Shown: piece by piece, positions 41,416-50,036 of the stretch
Position numbering within the stretch: the first letter of the stretch is position 1
Layout of the letters: each line of letters begins with the position of its first letter
Translations under genes and position numbers: made by a program
The notes under the pieces: model-generated
What the model saw: the letters and a program-made list of their open reading frames with translations, nothing else
Database searches by the model: none
What the model was told of the DNA's origin: nothing
Source: Bin80 sp965219915
GTDB taxonomy: Bacteria > Bacteroidota > Rhodothermia > Rhodothermales > Bin80
Assembly (NCBI GenBank): GCA_965219915.1
Contig: OZ244794.1
Coordinates: 3,286,001-3,350,000, forward strand
DNA: 64,000 nucleotides
Direction of reading: 5' to 3'

Positions 41416-43296
41416 CTACAGCTTGTACCCGGTCACGAATGCTTCTGCTGCATAGAATTCGGGTAAGCCGAGTCGATTAAGTGCCTCTGCCGTCCCCGTG
41501 TTTCGGTCACGAGCCCGCTGCCAGAACTCCCGATCATCGTAAGCTCCGGGAAACATTGCCCGGTCCTTCTGGCTTTCGTGTTTGAAAATGGCCTCTATCT
41601 TGCGGGCCATTTCCGCTCGTGAGATTGGCGTGAATACATCAGCCTGATGTATTTCCCACTCCTGCCAAGCGCCACGGTATAGCCACACTTTTGGCCCCTG
41701 TCCCTCTCGTTCCTGATTATAGCGCTTCAGAGCCCGCTGTATCGCGAAGTAGCACATTCGATGGGTGCCATGCGGGTCTGACAAATCTCCAGCTACAAAT
41801 ATGTGGGCTGGCGACTGTTCTTTCATGAGATCCAGTATTATTCGTTCATCCTCCTCGCCAACCGGTTTTTTCTTGATGCGCCCCGTTTGATAGAACGGCA
41901 GGTCGATGAACCGCGCATTCTTCCGGCTCAGTCCCATTACTTCAATCCCGGCAACCGCCTCCGCGTAGCGGATGGCGGCCTTGATGTGCTGTACCGCAGG
42001 AAGATCCACCGTTCCAGAACTCTTGTTCTCCAGAAACTCCAGCAATTCCTTCCTGCGCACACAAAAATTTTCCGCTGCCTTACCCTTTATGCCCAGTTGA
42101 TCCAGACACATCTCTGCAAACCCCAGATAACGTGACACATCCGTATCAAACACCGCTACTGAACCGTTCGTCATGTACGCGACAATGACTTCATTCCGGT
42201 TTCGGACCAACTTGTCCAGCATCCCTCCCATAGAAATCACGTCATCATCTGGATGTGGACTGAAAAGAATAATGCGCTCATCAGTAGGGAGCTGGTTTCG
42301 GTAACAGATCCTGCGTCGCAAATCATCAAATACCCGCAGACATAACTCGTCAATCTCAGGATACGCATAGACCAAACTGTGTAGCCGGTTATTCTGAAAA
42401 TCTGCCTCTTCCAATTGGAGTATGGCTTTATTTACGCGCTCAGACAACCAGATAATCGCGCGTTTGGCCATCGACATATCCCACTCCACATCATAGACCA
42501 ACCATGGAGTTCGTTCCCGGGTAAGTGCACCCGCAGCCGCGCGATCCAGATATACAGCACTTCTGGGATGCTCCTGTAAGTATGAGGCTGTCACCTCTTC
42601 ATTTACTGGCTCTTCCACTGCGCGACGAACGATGCGTGCTTTACCCTCGCCTGCCGCCATCAGGATGATCTCCTTGGATTCCAATATTGTACCGACGCCG
42701 ACCGTCAGACCCTGTCGGGGAACGTATTCATCACCAAAGAAATGACTGGCTGCGTCCTTTCGCGTGATCGAATCCAAGATTACTTTTCGCGTCCGATCAC
42801 TGCGGGAGCTACCGGGCTCATTGAAGCCAATATGCCCACTTCGACCAATGCGAAGAAGAACAAGGTCTAAGCCTCCGGCAGCCCGAATAGTCTCTTCGTA
42901 CGACCTGCACCAGTTGTCTACTTCAGTTGAGGGCAGGTTGCCAAGTAACGAATGAGTCTGATCTTCGGGCGCGTTGATGTGGTCCAGAAGGTTCTCCCGC
43001 AGAAAACGATGGTAACTCTGTAAGCGGTCTGGCTCAATCGGATAATACTCAGACAATGCGAAGGATATCACCTTGGAGAAATCCAAGCCTTCCTCTTTGT
43101 GCATCCGGATTAGTTCCTTATATACATCCAGAGGCGTAGTACCAGTAGGAAGCCCCAGAACTGTATTCAATCCTCGAGCAGTCCGATCTCTAATGAGTGC
43201 ACCAATGTGGCGCGCTACTTCATATGCAACGGAAGCGGCATCTTCAAAAATGTGCACAGGAATGTGCTCACGAGACGAACCGACAGAAATCGACAT
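41416..43296 (-). CDS. nagB: NagB-like sugar-phosphate isomerase/deaminase fused to PIG-L/LmbE deacetylase
   Basis: A 626-residue two-domain protein. Residues 1-270 match glucosamine-6-phosphate deaminase: LGLPTGTTPLDVYKELIR at about 48-65, SGHIGFNEPGS at 153-163. Residues 340-600 are a PIG-L/LmbE deacetylase: zinc motif SPHPDDDVISMGG, then GDLSDPHGTHRMCY. This long form is typical of Bacteroidota. Odd points: the catalytic aspartate of NagB (E. coli Asp72 in NMDEY) is Ser82 here (FALSEYY), and Asp141 (GNDGHIAF) is Ser153 (GRSGHIGF), while His155 and Glu160 remain. Deaminase activity is therefore doubtful. No nagA is nearby. Confidence 0.9.
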   Translation of the reverse strand: MSISVGSSREHIPVHIFEDAASVAYEVARHIGALIRDRTARGLNTVLGLPTGTTPLDVYKELIRMHKEEGLDFSKVISFALSEYYPIEPDRLQSYHRFLRENLLDHINAPEDQTHSLLGNLPSTEVDNWCRSYEETIRAAGGLDLVLLRIGRSGHIGFNEPGSSRSDRTRKVILDSITRKDAASHFFGDEYVPRQGLTVGVGTILESKEIILMAAGEGKARIVRRAVEEPVNEEVTASYLQEHPRSAVYLDRAAAGALTRERTPWLVYDVEWDMSMAKRAIIWLSERVNKAILQLEEADFQNNRLHSLVYAYPEIDELCLRVFDDLRRRICYRNQLPTDERIILFSPHPDDDVISMGGMLDKLVRNRNEVIVAYMTNGSVAVFDTDVSRYLGFAEMCLDQLGIKGKAAENFCVRRKELLEFLENKSSGTVDLPAVQHIKAAIRYAEAVAGIEVMGLSRKNARFIDLPFYQTGRIKKKPVGEEDERIILDLMKEQSPAHIFVAGDLSDPHGTHRMCYFAIQRALKRYNQEREGQGPKVWLYRGAWQEWEIHQADVFTPISRAEMARKIEAIFKHESQKDRAMFPGAYDDREFWQRARDRNTGTAEALNRLGLPEFYAAEAFVTGYKL

Positions 43297-43602
43297 GAAA
43301 ATAGAGGTAAGCTAGCGACTTCATTCACGAACGGGGTTTAACCCAGCCCTGCCCAACCTGCTCCAATCAATTTGACCAACTTCAGACCAAAATTAAATAA
43401 TCGGCGATAAACGCCCTATCAATGCGCCTCCTAAGTTTTGATAGTAAGAGCTTTTTTCGTATCTTAGGCCAACGGCCTGCTGTGACACATAAAATTACAC
43501 TTGCATTTACCTGCGTTTCTCTTTCCCAATAGGCGCGACTGCGTGTCTTCGCAGCCGGTAGTATGGACGTGGACCTAAGAGGATAAGCCTACAGAAGCAT
43601 CT
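43297..43602. other. 306-bp divergent promoter region
   Basis: This lies between the divergent NagB/PIG-L gene and the GT5-like operon. It contains a promoter candidate at 43437-43467 and an 11-bp palindrome GGGTTTAACCC (43334-43344). No gene or RNA seen. Confidence 0.45.
43437..43467 (+). promoter_or_regulatory. Bacteroidota-type promoter candidate for the GT5-like operon
   Basis: TTTG (43437-43440), exactly 19 bp, then TATCTTAG (43460-43467), one mismatch from TAnnTTTG. It would leave a leader of about 130 bases before the ATG at 43603. Confidence 0.4.
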
Positions 43603-44379
43603 ATGGATCAGCCAATCAAAGCCTTATTCGTCACTGGCGAAGTTCATCCATTTACCAACGAAAGCGATGTCGGGACTTTGACGAGATGCATACCCGAAGG
43701 GCTCCAGGCACTTGGTAACTTCGAAACCAGGATTATGATGCCTCGCTACGGAACAATCAGCGAGCGTAAAAACGGCTTGCACGAGGTTATCCGCCTCCGT
43801 CGCACAAAAGTGCACATGGGGCGCTCAACGGAAACACTGACTGTCAAAGTAACGGCAATCCCCGGAACCCGCCGGCAGGTTTATTTCGTGGATAACAAAA
43901 ATTTCTTCAAAAGAAAAGGTTTGCATCAAGACAAACTGGGGAATGTTTTTGAGGATAATGCCACTCGAGCACTCTTTTTTGCACGGTCAGTTCTCGAGAT
44001 CGTGCGCAAGATGCAGTGGCAGCCGGATGTCGTTCATGCACTCGGATGGATTAGTGGTTTTGTACCGCTCGTCGTAACCACCGAGTACAAGAACGACCCA
44101 CTGTTTGAGTCCGCAAGAACTGTTTATACCCCGGATGATATTGAGGCCAACGCAACGGTTTCTCAGAAGCTGGTAAAAAACATGAAGCTCTCCCTCAACG
44201 GAGACCTTTCTGGAATGAGTATGACTGATCTGGGTAAGCATTTTTCCGACTCCGTTGCGTACCCGCCTTCCCTGGGGCAGAATTCTGAATCATCTGTAAA
44301 GTTCAGTACTGAGGCCGAGCAAATGATCGCACAGGCAGGCGATCTGTACGAGAACCTACTGAGAGTAGAAGCGGTTTAG
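43603..44379 (+). CDS. Short GT5-like protein (glycogen/starch synthase N-domain only)
   Basis: A 258-residue protein matching only the N-terminal Rossmann half of GT5 glycogen synthases: ALFVTGEVHPF, MPRYGTISERKNGLHEVIRL, VYFVDNKNFFKRKGL, ATRALFFARSVLEIVRKMQWQPDVVHALGWISG. The KxGGL motif that binds ADP-glucose is replaced (NESDVGTL at about 19-26), the HxHDW-type loop reads HALGW, and the entire C-terminal nucleotide-sugar domain is missing, so it is unlikely to be an active synthase. Short proteins like this are common in Bacteroidota next to DUF4270 lipoproteins, as here. It heads a run of envelope genes. Confidence 0.82.
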   Translation: MDQPIKALFVTGEVHPFTNESDVGTLTRCIPEGLQALGNFETRIMMPRYGTISERKNGLHEVIRLRRTKVHMGRSTETLTVKVTAIPGTRRQVYFVDNKNFFKRKGLHQDKLGNVFEDNATRALFFARSVLEIVRKMQWQPDVVHALGWISGFVPLVVTTEYKNDPLFESARTVYTPDDIEANATVSQKLVKNMKLSLNGDLSGMSMTDLGKHFSDSVAYPPSLGQNSESSVKFSTEAEQMIAQAGDLYENLLRVEAV

Positions 44380-44491
44380 GGGGAACATCCGTGTTCTCTC
44401 CAAAGTTGCAGGTTTTCGGCCGTGCCCTGTACCAATTCGTGCGGTCACCGCGTTCTTGGGCATATTCTTCAAATGCCCGTGCCGACTTCTT

Positions 44492-45655
44492 ATGCGCCCA
44501 ATTTGCTGTTATCTATTGTTTTCGCTGCTCGTTTTGGCAGCCTGTACGGATCCGACCTCCGATGTAGGGCTGAATTTGCTGGGAGAAAGCGGAAGTCTCC
44601 ATACCCAAACATTACCAGCAACGTCGTTTTCCCCGTCGTCGCTCGTTGACATTACAGGGGCTGCGCCCCGTGTGCTCGTCGGAGCTGCAGACGATCCACT
44701 AACCGGTCTGGTTGAGGCGTCCGGTTTTTTGGATTTTGCCGGGGAGTTTTCTGGAGCCCCATCTGACGCTATAAGTGCTGTTCAACTGAGACTTGTGCGC
44801 GATTATGACTTTGGGGATACAACAGGCGTACTCCAGTTTTCGCTGCACCAAGTTCTTGCTGAATGGGACCAGAGTGGACTTAAAGCCAACACTGCCTTGA
44901 CAATCGGCCCTGAGATCATCAACGTAAACGTGATAACGCGGGACTCACTCATCATGATTGATCTTCCAGCCTCATGGATTGATGCAAACGAGAACCTACT
45001 TCGAAGTGATAATTTTGGATCAGACTTTTACGGATTCGCTTTCATAGATAACGGCAGCGAACAGGTAGTCGGTTTCAATTCCACTTCCACGACACTTGTG
45101 GCAACGTCAACAGCTGGACCAACGACATTTACTGTAAGCAGTACATATACAAAATTTGACCGAAAGACGGAACCCGCTGCCCCAGATGAATTCGTCCTGT
45201 TCCAGGATGGTACAGGTCCCGCAATCGCACTTGACTTTGATCTAGAGTTTTACTTCTCAGACCGGTCCATCAACGGTGCAGTTCTCACTTTCAGTGCCGA
45301 TACGATTGCCAGTCAACACACGCCTCCAAACTTTGTGCGTCCACTCTTGCACCGGCTGCAACTGGTTGCAGTGACCTCTGATCAGGAAGCGCCTGCAATC
45401 TTGGTTGGCGAAGCCGACCTGACTGGTGAAGGTAAGTACCGCTTCTCAGGACAAGACCTCAGCGTTTTCTTCCAAAGTGTTTTTTTGGGAACGTTGGAGT
45501 ACGATTACCTAGAATTGCGTGCTCCCGTGATTAACAACGGCTTGAACACAGTTCTCCTATACGGCATAAACGCCGGAGATCTGTCTCCACGTGCAACATT
45601 CATTTCGTCACATATTATTTTTGATAGGCGGCTAGTTTCCTCTGGGAAATCATGA
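44492..45655 (+). CDS. DUF4270-like lipoprotein
   Basis: A 387-residue predicted lipoprotein. From the chosen start (MRPICCYLLFSLLVLAAC) the lipobox LAAC gives Cys18, followed by TDPTSDVGLNLLG, which resembles the opening of DUF4270 proteins. The rest is a long series of beta strands (VGAADDPLTGLVEASGFLDF and onward) without catalytic motifs. In Bacteroidota this family commonly follows the short GT5-like gene, as here, so the assignment is supported by context. Function is unknown; a surface structural role is plausible. Its stop overlaps the next gene start in ATGA (45652-45655). Confidence 0.78.
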   Translation: MRPICCYLLFSLLVLAACTDPTSDVGLNLLGESGSLHTQTLPATSFSPSSLVDITGAAPRVLVGAADDPLTGLVEASGFLDFAGEFSGAPSDAISAVQLRLVRDYDFGDTTGVLQFSLHQVLAEWDQSGLKANTALTIGPEIINVNVITRDSLIMIDLPASWIDANENLLRSDNFGSDFYGFAFIDNGSEQVVGFNSTSTTLVATSTAGPTTFTVSSTYTKFDRKTEPAAPDEFVLFQDGTGPAIALDFDLEFYFSDRSINGAVLTFSADTIASQHTPPNFVRPLLHRLQLVAVTSDQEAPAILVGEADLTGEGKYRFSGQDLSVFFQSVFLGTLEYDYLELRAPVINNGLNTVLLYGINAGDLSPRATFISSHIIFDRRLVSSGKS

Positions 45656-46926
45656 GAAAGTTCACCTCATGTGCTATCCTAACAGCACTGATTCTGACAA
45701 GTAATGTTCAGGGTCAGGGACAGGATGATGGCTCGTTTTATTCGGGATATGGAATTGGGGAACTCAGTTCATTCGCTTCCAGCCAGGCTCAAGCTCTCGG
45801 CGGTGCGGGGGTAGGACTCTTCTCGTACGACTATATGAACTTCAGCAATCCTGCAACGTGGAGCCGTCAGACGCTGGTGCGTGTTGCTGCCGGAGCGCAG
45901 TTCAATCGATTACATGCCCAGGATGCCCGTGGACAGGCTGAGCGCCTGATCAATGGAAACTTCAATGCACTCCAGATCGGAATGCCCATCCTTTCTACAC
46001 GACTCGGTTTGGGAGCTTCCTACGAACCCTACAGCCGGATCAACTATGAAGTATCAACCACAGGGACCTTGGACGCGGACGTGGAGGGAGAACTGCCCTT
46101 CCAGATTCATCATGAGGGCTCCGGCGGGCTGCATCAGGCAAGGGTCGGTCTCGGAATGAGAATAAGTCGATGGGCCTCGCTCGGCGTATCTGCCGATCTC
46201 ATATTTGGGATTGCCGAAGAGGAACGACGTACTACATTTGACTCCGCTGACCTCCTCGATACCAGGCTGGTACGTAGCACCCGCCTATCTGGATTAACCT
46301 CGTCCGCCGGAATTGCACTATCCTTTAGTGGCGAAGACTACGAGATCTCAATTGCTGCCAGCGGAAGCTTTCCGGTAACGCTGAAAGGAACCCAGGCGTT
46401 AACCCTTGGAGAAAGCCTGGACCTCGATACACTCGGGAATACAATCACGGGAAACGTAAAGGTGCCGATTCGAACGCGCGGGGGATTATCCCTACGATAT
46501 CAGAATCGCTGGCTACTGAGCGCCGAAGTCCGGCATGAACCTTGGTCCTCTGCTTCCAGCAGCCTATACTTCACGGGGTTCAGGCCGAGTAATCTGCGTG
46601 ATCGCACGCGTTACGGAGGAGGCGTAGAGTTCATCCCCGCAGGAGCCGCATTACAGGCATCTTATCTGCGCCGCATAGCCTATCGTATCGGTTTCTATCA
46701 GGACAACCTATATATAAGTCCCACCCACGGTACGGATATTGCTGTTACTGCCATCACAGGCGGATTTGGTCTACCTACATTATTTTTCGGAACCAGGGTT
46801 GATATTACCTTTGAGGTCGGTACGCGAGGGTCTACTAATCAAGACTTGATCCGTGACCGGTTTATCGGCGTATCTGCCACTTTGAATGTAGGTGAACGCT
46901 GGTTCGTCAAGCGAAGGCTCGGATAA
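45652..46926 (+). CDS. Outer-membrane beta-barrel protein (FadL/OmpP1-like)
   Basis: A 424-residue exported barrel protein. Signal peptide 1-23 (ending NVQGQ). The mature start (FYSGYGIGELSSFASSQAQALGGAGVGLF) and NFSNPATWS segment are typical of FadL/PorV-type barrels of Bacteroidota, where a hatch region is followed by amphipathic strands. Strands alternate through the rest, ending FIGVSATLNVGERWFVKRRLG. It could be a transport channel or a T9SS-associated PorV-type protein; sequence alone does not decide. It is coupled by ATGA to the lipoprotein upstream, and a TPR gene follows after 54 bp. Confidence 0.8.
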   Translation: MRKFTSCAILTALILTSNVQGQGQDDGSFYSGYGIGELSSFASSQAQALGGAGVGLFSYDYMNFSNPATWSRQTLVRVAAGAQFNRLHAQDARGQAERLINGNFNALQIGMPILSTRLGLGASYEPYSRINYEVSTTGTLDADVEGELPFQIHHEGSGGLHQARVGLGMRISRWASLGVSADLIFGIAEEERRTTFDSADLLDTRLVRSTRLSGLTSSAGIALSFSGEDYEISIAASGSFPVTLKGTQALTLGESLDLDTLGNTITGNVKVPIRTRGGLSLRYQNRWLLSAEVRHEPWSSASSSLYFTGFRPSNLRDRTRYGGGVEFIPAGAALQASYLRRIAYRIGFYQDNLYISPTHGTDIAVTAITGGFGLPTLFFGTRVDITFEVGTRGSTNQDLIRDRFIGVSATLNVGERWFVKRRLG

Positions 46927-46980
46927 GTCATTTGCTTCCATGTTCTTGCTTAAATTCCCTAGTTAGGAAACTCTGATCCC

Positions 46981-48258
46981 ATGTATCGCATCCACTCTTG
47001 CCTGCTGGCTCTTTTTATCGTCATCTCAGTCCCGCTGACATCTGCGGTTTCGGCGCAAACAGCCGAGAATGATCAAGAGATTAGAATCCATTACACTCTC
47101 TACCACGAGAACTGGAAAAATCAAAACTACCGTGATGCCGTACCTAATCTGGTATGGTTACTCTATAACGAACCCCTCGGCTATAAGCGCACCTCGGATG
47201 TGAATTTCAGACGCGCTATCGAGACTTTTCAGGGGCTTGCCAATGAGGAAGAGGATCCCGCGAAAAAACGTGCGTGGCTTGATTCTGCACTTGTGCAATT
47301 TGATCGAGTGATCCCCGTGCTCTCCCCACTGGACATACAGTTTGACCCCTTCATTTGGACCCGCAATAAGGGACGATTTATCCAGACCAACATCAATGAG
47401 CTCGCCGATCTACGTCCCGATATGATCGCAGCATATCGAAGCGCTTATGAAATGGATCCGCAGCGCATTGACCCCTACTACCTTGATGTTATTGTTTCGG
47501 ACATGTATCAGGGAGGAGATATCGGAGGAGCACTTGATTTCCTACGTGAACTCAGAGACAAACGGGAAGGCGAAGAGAGTATTGAGGGCTTGATCCATAA
47601 ATACTTTTCCGTCATTCCCCCGGATGAGCAAATTGCCTTCCTAGAAGAGCAGTACGAAGCAGATCCCGATAACGCCGAACTGGTTACGCAACTTTTTGGA
47701 CTGTACCAGCAAGAGGCTTATCGTGAGGAAATGCTGGGGCTTGCAGACAAAATTCTCAGCATGAAGCCAAGTGCGGCAACTTTGCGTTTGTTGACCCGGA
47801 TGTACGTTGAAGACGGTGACAACGAACGCGCCATCGAACTCTTCGGACAGATGCAGTCCCTGCCAGATATAGAAATCGTTGCGCAGGATTATTACAATGT
47901 CGGCTTAGCGTACCAGGATATGGAGAGCTTCCGCGACGCGCGGGACCACTTCAGGTTGGCAGCAGAAGCTGACCCAGATTTCCGACAGGCCCGTGTGGCT
48001 ATTCCTAATCTTTATTCGACTGCCGTTGCAAGCTGTGGCGTGGCTGATCGTGAGCAAGCCGCAGTTTTCTGGCTGATTGCAGATGAGTATTCTCGTATTG
48101 GTGATCAGGACGGCGTTAATCGAATGGCTACCGCCTACCCTAGTGCCGAGGATATTTTTTACGTAACGCGCTGGAACCAAGGCGAAAGTACGCAGGTGAG
48201 CTATACTTGTCGGGGCATGACCATCAGTGGTACAACTACGGTTCGTCAACGTCGTTGA
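46981..48258 (+). CDS. Exported TPR-repeat protein
   Basis: A 425-residue periplasmic protein. Signal peptide 1-26 (ending AVSAQ). Helical repeats with TPR spacing run through most of the length (YHENWKNQNYRDAVPNLVWLLYN, YDEADPDNAELVTQLFGLYQQ-like units, DYYNVGLAYQDMESFRDARDHFRLAAEADP). The C-terminal part contains two cysteines (SCGVADREQ, SYTCRGM) that might form a disulfide. TPR proteins in this position often scaffold envelope complexes; the partner here may be the barrel protein encoded upstream. It ends the GT5-like operon. Confidence 0.82.
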   Translation: MYRIHSCLLALFIVISVPLTSAVSAQTAENDQEIRIHYTLYHENWKNQNYRDAVPNLVWLLYNEPLGYKRTSDVNFRRAIETFQGLANEEEDPAKKRAWLDSALVQFDRVIPVLSPLDIQFDPFIWTRNKGRFIQTNINELADLRPDMIAAYRSAYEMDPQRIDPYYLDVIVSDMYQGGDIGGALDFLRELRDKREGEESIEGLIHKYFSVIPPDEQIAFLEEQYEADPDNAELVTQLFGLYQQEAYREEMLGLADKILSMKPSAATLRLLTRMYVEDGDNERAIELFGQMQSLPDIEIVAQDYYNVGLAYQDMESFRDARDHFRLAAEADPDFRQARVAIPNLYSTAVASCGVADREQAAVFWLIADEYSRIGDQDGVNRMATAYPSAEDIFYVTRWNQGESTQVSYTCRGMTISGTTTVRQRR

Positions 48259-48334
48259 AGGTCCCGTAGACGTATTTTCCCTTGAAGGAGGATCCTGTAG
48301 GATCAAGTAAGCAACGAATAATTCATTACCGCAC

Positions 48335-48371
48335 TTTGTCACTCACGGCGACCAACTTAGTTTGGTGCGCC
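48335..48371 (+). promoter_or_regulatory. Overlapping promoter candidate and hairpin upstream of eno
   Basis: TTTG (48335-48338), 18 bp, then TTAGTTTG (48357-48364), one mismatch from TAnnTTTG at near-standard spacing, gives a promoter candidate about 55 bp upstream of the enolase ATG. The same bases form an inverted repeat GGCGACCAA/TTGGTGCGCC (48347-48371, one bulge). The hairpin could instead terminate the TPR gene that ends at 48258; a T-run follows about 20 bp later. Confidence 0.3.
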
Positions 48372-48426
48372 GTCGTTACGTCGGGGCCCTGTCTTTTTTA
48401 CGCCTCGTCACTCTGTATTCCTGAAT

Positions 48427-49710
48427 ATGCCAAACATTAAATCAGTCAAAGCCCGTCAAATCCTTGATAGCCGGGGCAACCCTACCCTGGAAGTTGATGT
48501 AACCGCTGAGGGAGGGGCATTTGGACGAGCTGCCGTTCCTAGCGGAGCATCCACAGGTGAGCATGAAGCAGTAGAACTTCGCGACGAAGATGCCTCTCGC
48601 TACTTAGGTAAGGGGGTCTCCAACGCGGTCGAACACGTAAATCACGAAATTGCATCGGCCCTGCAAGGATACGATATATATAATCAAGTTGGACTGGATC
48701 GAGCACTCATTGAGCTGGATGGAACGCCAAACAAGGGACGTTTGGGAGCAAATGCAATCCTTGGTGTATCTCTTGCAACTGCAAAAGCGGCCGCAGCCGC
48801 AGTGGGCCTGCCCCTCTACCGCTATATCGGAGGAACGAATGCCTGCACCCTGCCGGTCCCTATGATGAATATTATCAATGGCGGCCGCCACGCAGATAAT
48901 CGTGTAGACATGCAAGAGTTTATGATTATGCCTGCCGGTGCTACTTCTTTTTCCGAAGCCCTTCGTGTAGGAACAGAAATCTTTCATAGACTCAAGAAAG
49001 TACTTGCTGGAAGAGGGTACAGCACCGCGGTTGGCGACGAAGGTGGTTTTGCCCCCAACCTGAAATCAAATGAAGAGGCTGTGGAGGTAATCCTGGAAGC
49101 CGTAGTACAGGCGGGATTTGAACCCGGCGCGGATGTATTCATAGCACTGGATCCAGCCGTGAGCGAGATGTTTGAAAACGGTAGCTACGTATTCTGGAAA
49201 AGTAATCCTGGTACAAAGTACTCCAGTGAGGACATGGTGGAGTTATGGAGTAACTGGGTACAACAATACCCGATCGTCTCCATCGAAGACGGACTTGATG
49301 AAAACGACTGGATAGGGTGGCAGCTACTCACCAAAGCAATTGGAGATCGCGTGCAACTCGTGGGAGATGACCTGTTTGTAACCAACACTGGACGTCTTCA
49401 ACGTGGAATCCAAGAGCAGGCTGCTAACTCCATACTCATTAAGCTCAATCAGATCGGCACGCTCACGGAAACTCTGGACGCCATCGAAATGGCACATAAG
49501 TCTGGCTTTACTGCTGTAATCAGCCACCGTTCGGGCGAAACCGAAGACACTACAATTGCAGACCTTGCCGTGGCCACAAACAGCGGACAAATAAAAACCG
49601 GGTCCGCCAGTCGTAGTGATCGACTTGCCAAATACAACCAGCTGCTCCGCATTGAGGAAGAGCTCGGAGTTTCGGCATATTACCCAGGTACAAGAGATTT
49701 TAAGATTTAA
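48427..49710 (+). CDS. eno: Enolase
   Basis: A 427-residue enolase converting 2-phosphoglycerate to phosphoenolpyruvate in glycolysis. Standard motifs are all present: ILDSRGNPTLEVDV near residues 12-25, SGASTGEHEAVELRD, the metal ligands in IALDPAVSE, VSIEDGLDENDW and VGDDLFVTN, the catalytic lysine in ILIKLNQIGTLTET, the signature SHRSGETEDTTIADLAVA and the second lysine in IKTGSASRSDRLAKYNQLLR. Length and ends are normal. The septum protein gene ftsB follows after 12 bp, an order shared by many bacteria. Confidence 0.98.
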   Translation: MPNIKSVKARQILDSRGNPTLEVDVTAEGGAFGRAAVPSGASTGEHEAVELRDEDASRYLGKGVSNAVEHVNHEIASALQGYDIYNQVGLDRALIELDGTPNKGRLGANAILGVSLATAKAAAAAVGLPLYRYIGGTNACTLPVPMMNIINGGRHADNRVDMQEFMIMPAGATSFSEALRVGTEIFHRLKKVLAGRGYSTAVGDEGGFAPNLKSNEEAVEVILEAVVQAGFEPGADVFIALDPAVSEMFENGSYVFWKSNPGTKYSSEDMVELWSNWVQQYPIVSIEDGLDENDWIGWQLLTKAIGDRVQLVGDDLFVTNTGRLQRGIQEQAANSILIKLNQIGTLTETLDAIEMAHKSGFTAVISHRSGETEDTTIADLAVATNSGQIKTGSASRSDRLAKYNQLLRIEEELGVSAYYPGTRDFKI

Positions 49711-49722
49711 CAGGGACTGCGC

Positions 49723-50031
49723 ATGGCGTCTACAACTGCACCACAACATGTTTCAATGGGAAGGCGCCTTACGCGTCTGTTGCTTATCGGTCTGTTGTTC
49801 GCGGGATTGTTGTGGTTCACTTGGTTTGATAGTTACAGCCTGGTCCGGCGGGCGGATTGGCAGCGGGAATATGAGAAGCTGGTTGAGGAAAATATGCAGT
49901 TGAGAAACGATATTGCTGAGCTCCAGTCTTTGCTTGAAAACCCGCCTAGCGATGAGGCGATCGAAAAAATCGCGCGAGAACAATATGGTATGCGACGCGA
50001 TGGAGAAACTGTTTATCGAATAGAGGAATAA
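49723..50031 (+). CDS. ftsB: FtsB/DivIC-family septum formation protein
   Basis: A 102-residue single-pass division protein that links FtsL and FtsQ in the divisome. After a 15-residue basic lead there is one membrane helix (about 18-36, RLLLIGLLFAGLLWFTWF), a coiled coil (WQREYEKLVEENMQLRNDIAELQSLL, about 47-72), and the family end motif DEAIEKIAREQYGMRRDGETVYRI. It lies between eno and the ROK kinase with 5 bp to the latter. An internal ATG at 49756 would shorten the N-terminus by 11 residues and cannot be excluded. Confidence 0.9.
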   Translation: MASTTAPQHVSMGRRLTRLLLIGLLFAGLLWFTWFDSYSLVRRADWQREYEKLVEENMQLRNDIAELQSLLENPPSDEAIEKIAREQYGMRRDGETVYRIEE

Positions 50032-50036
50032 TCTAA

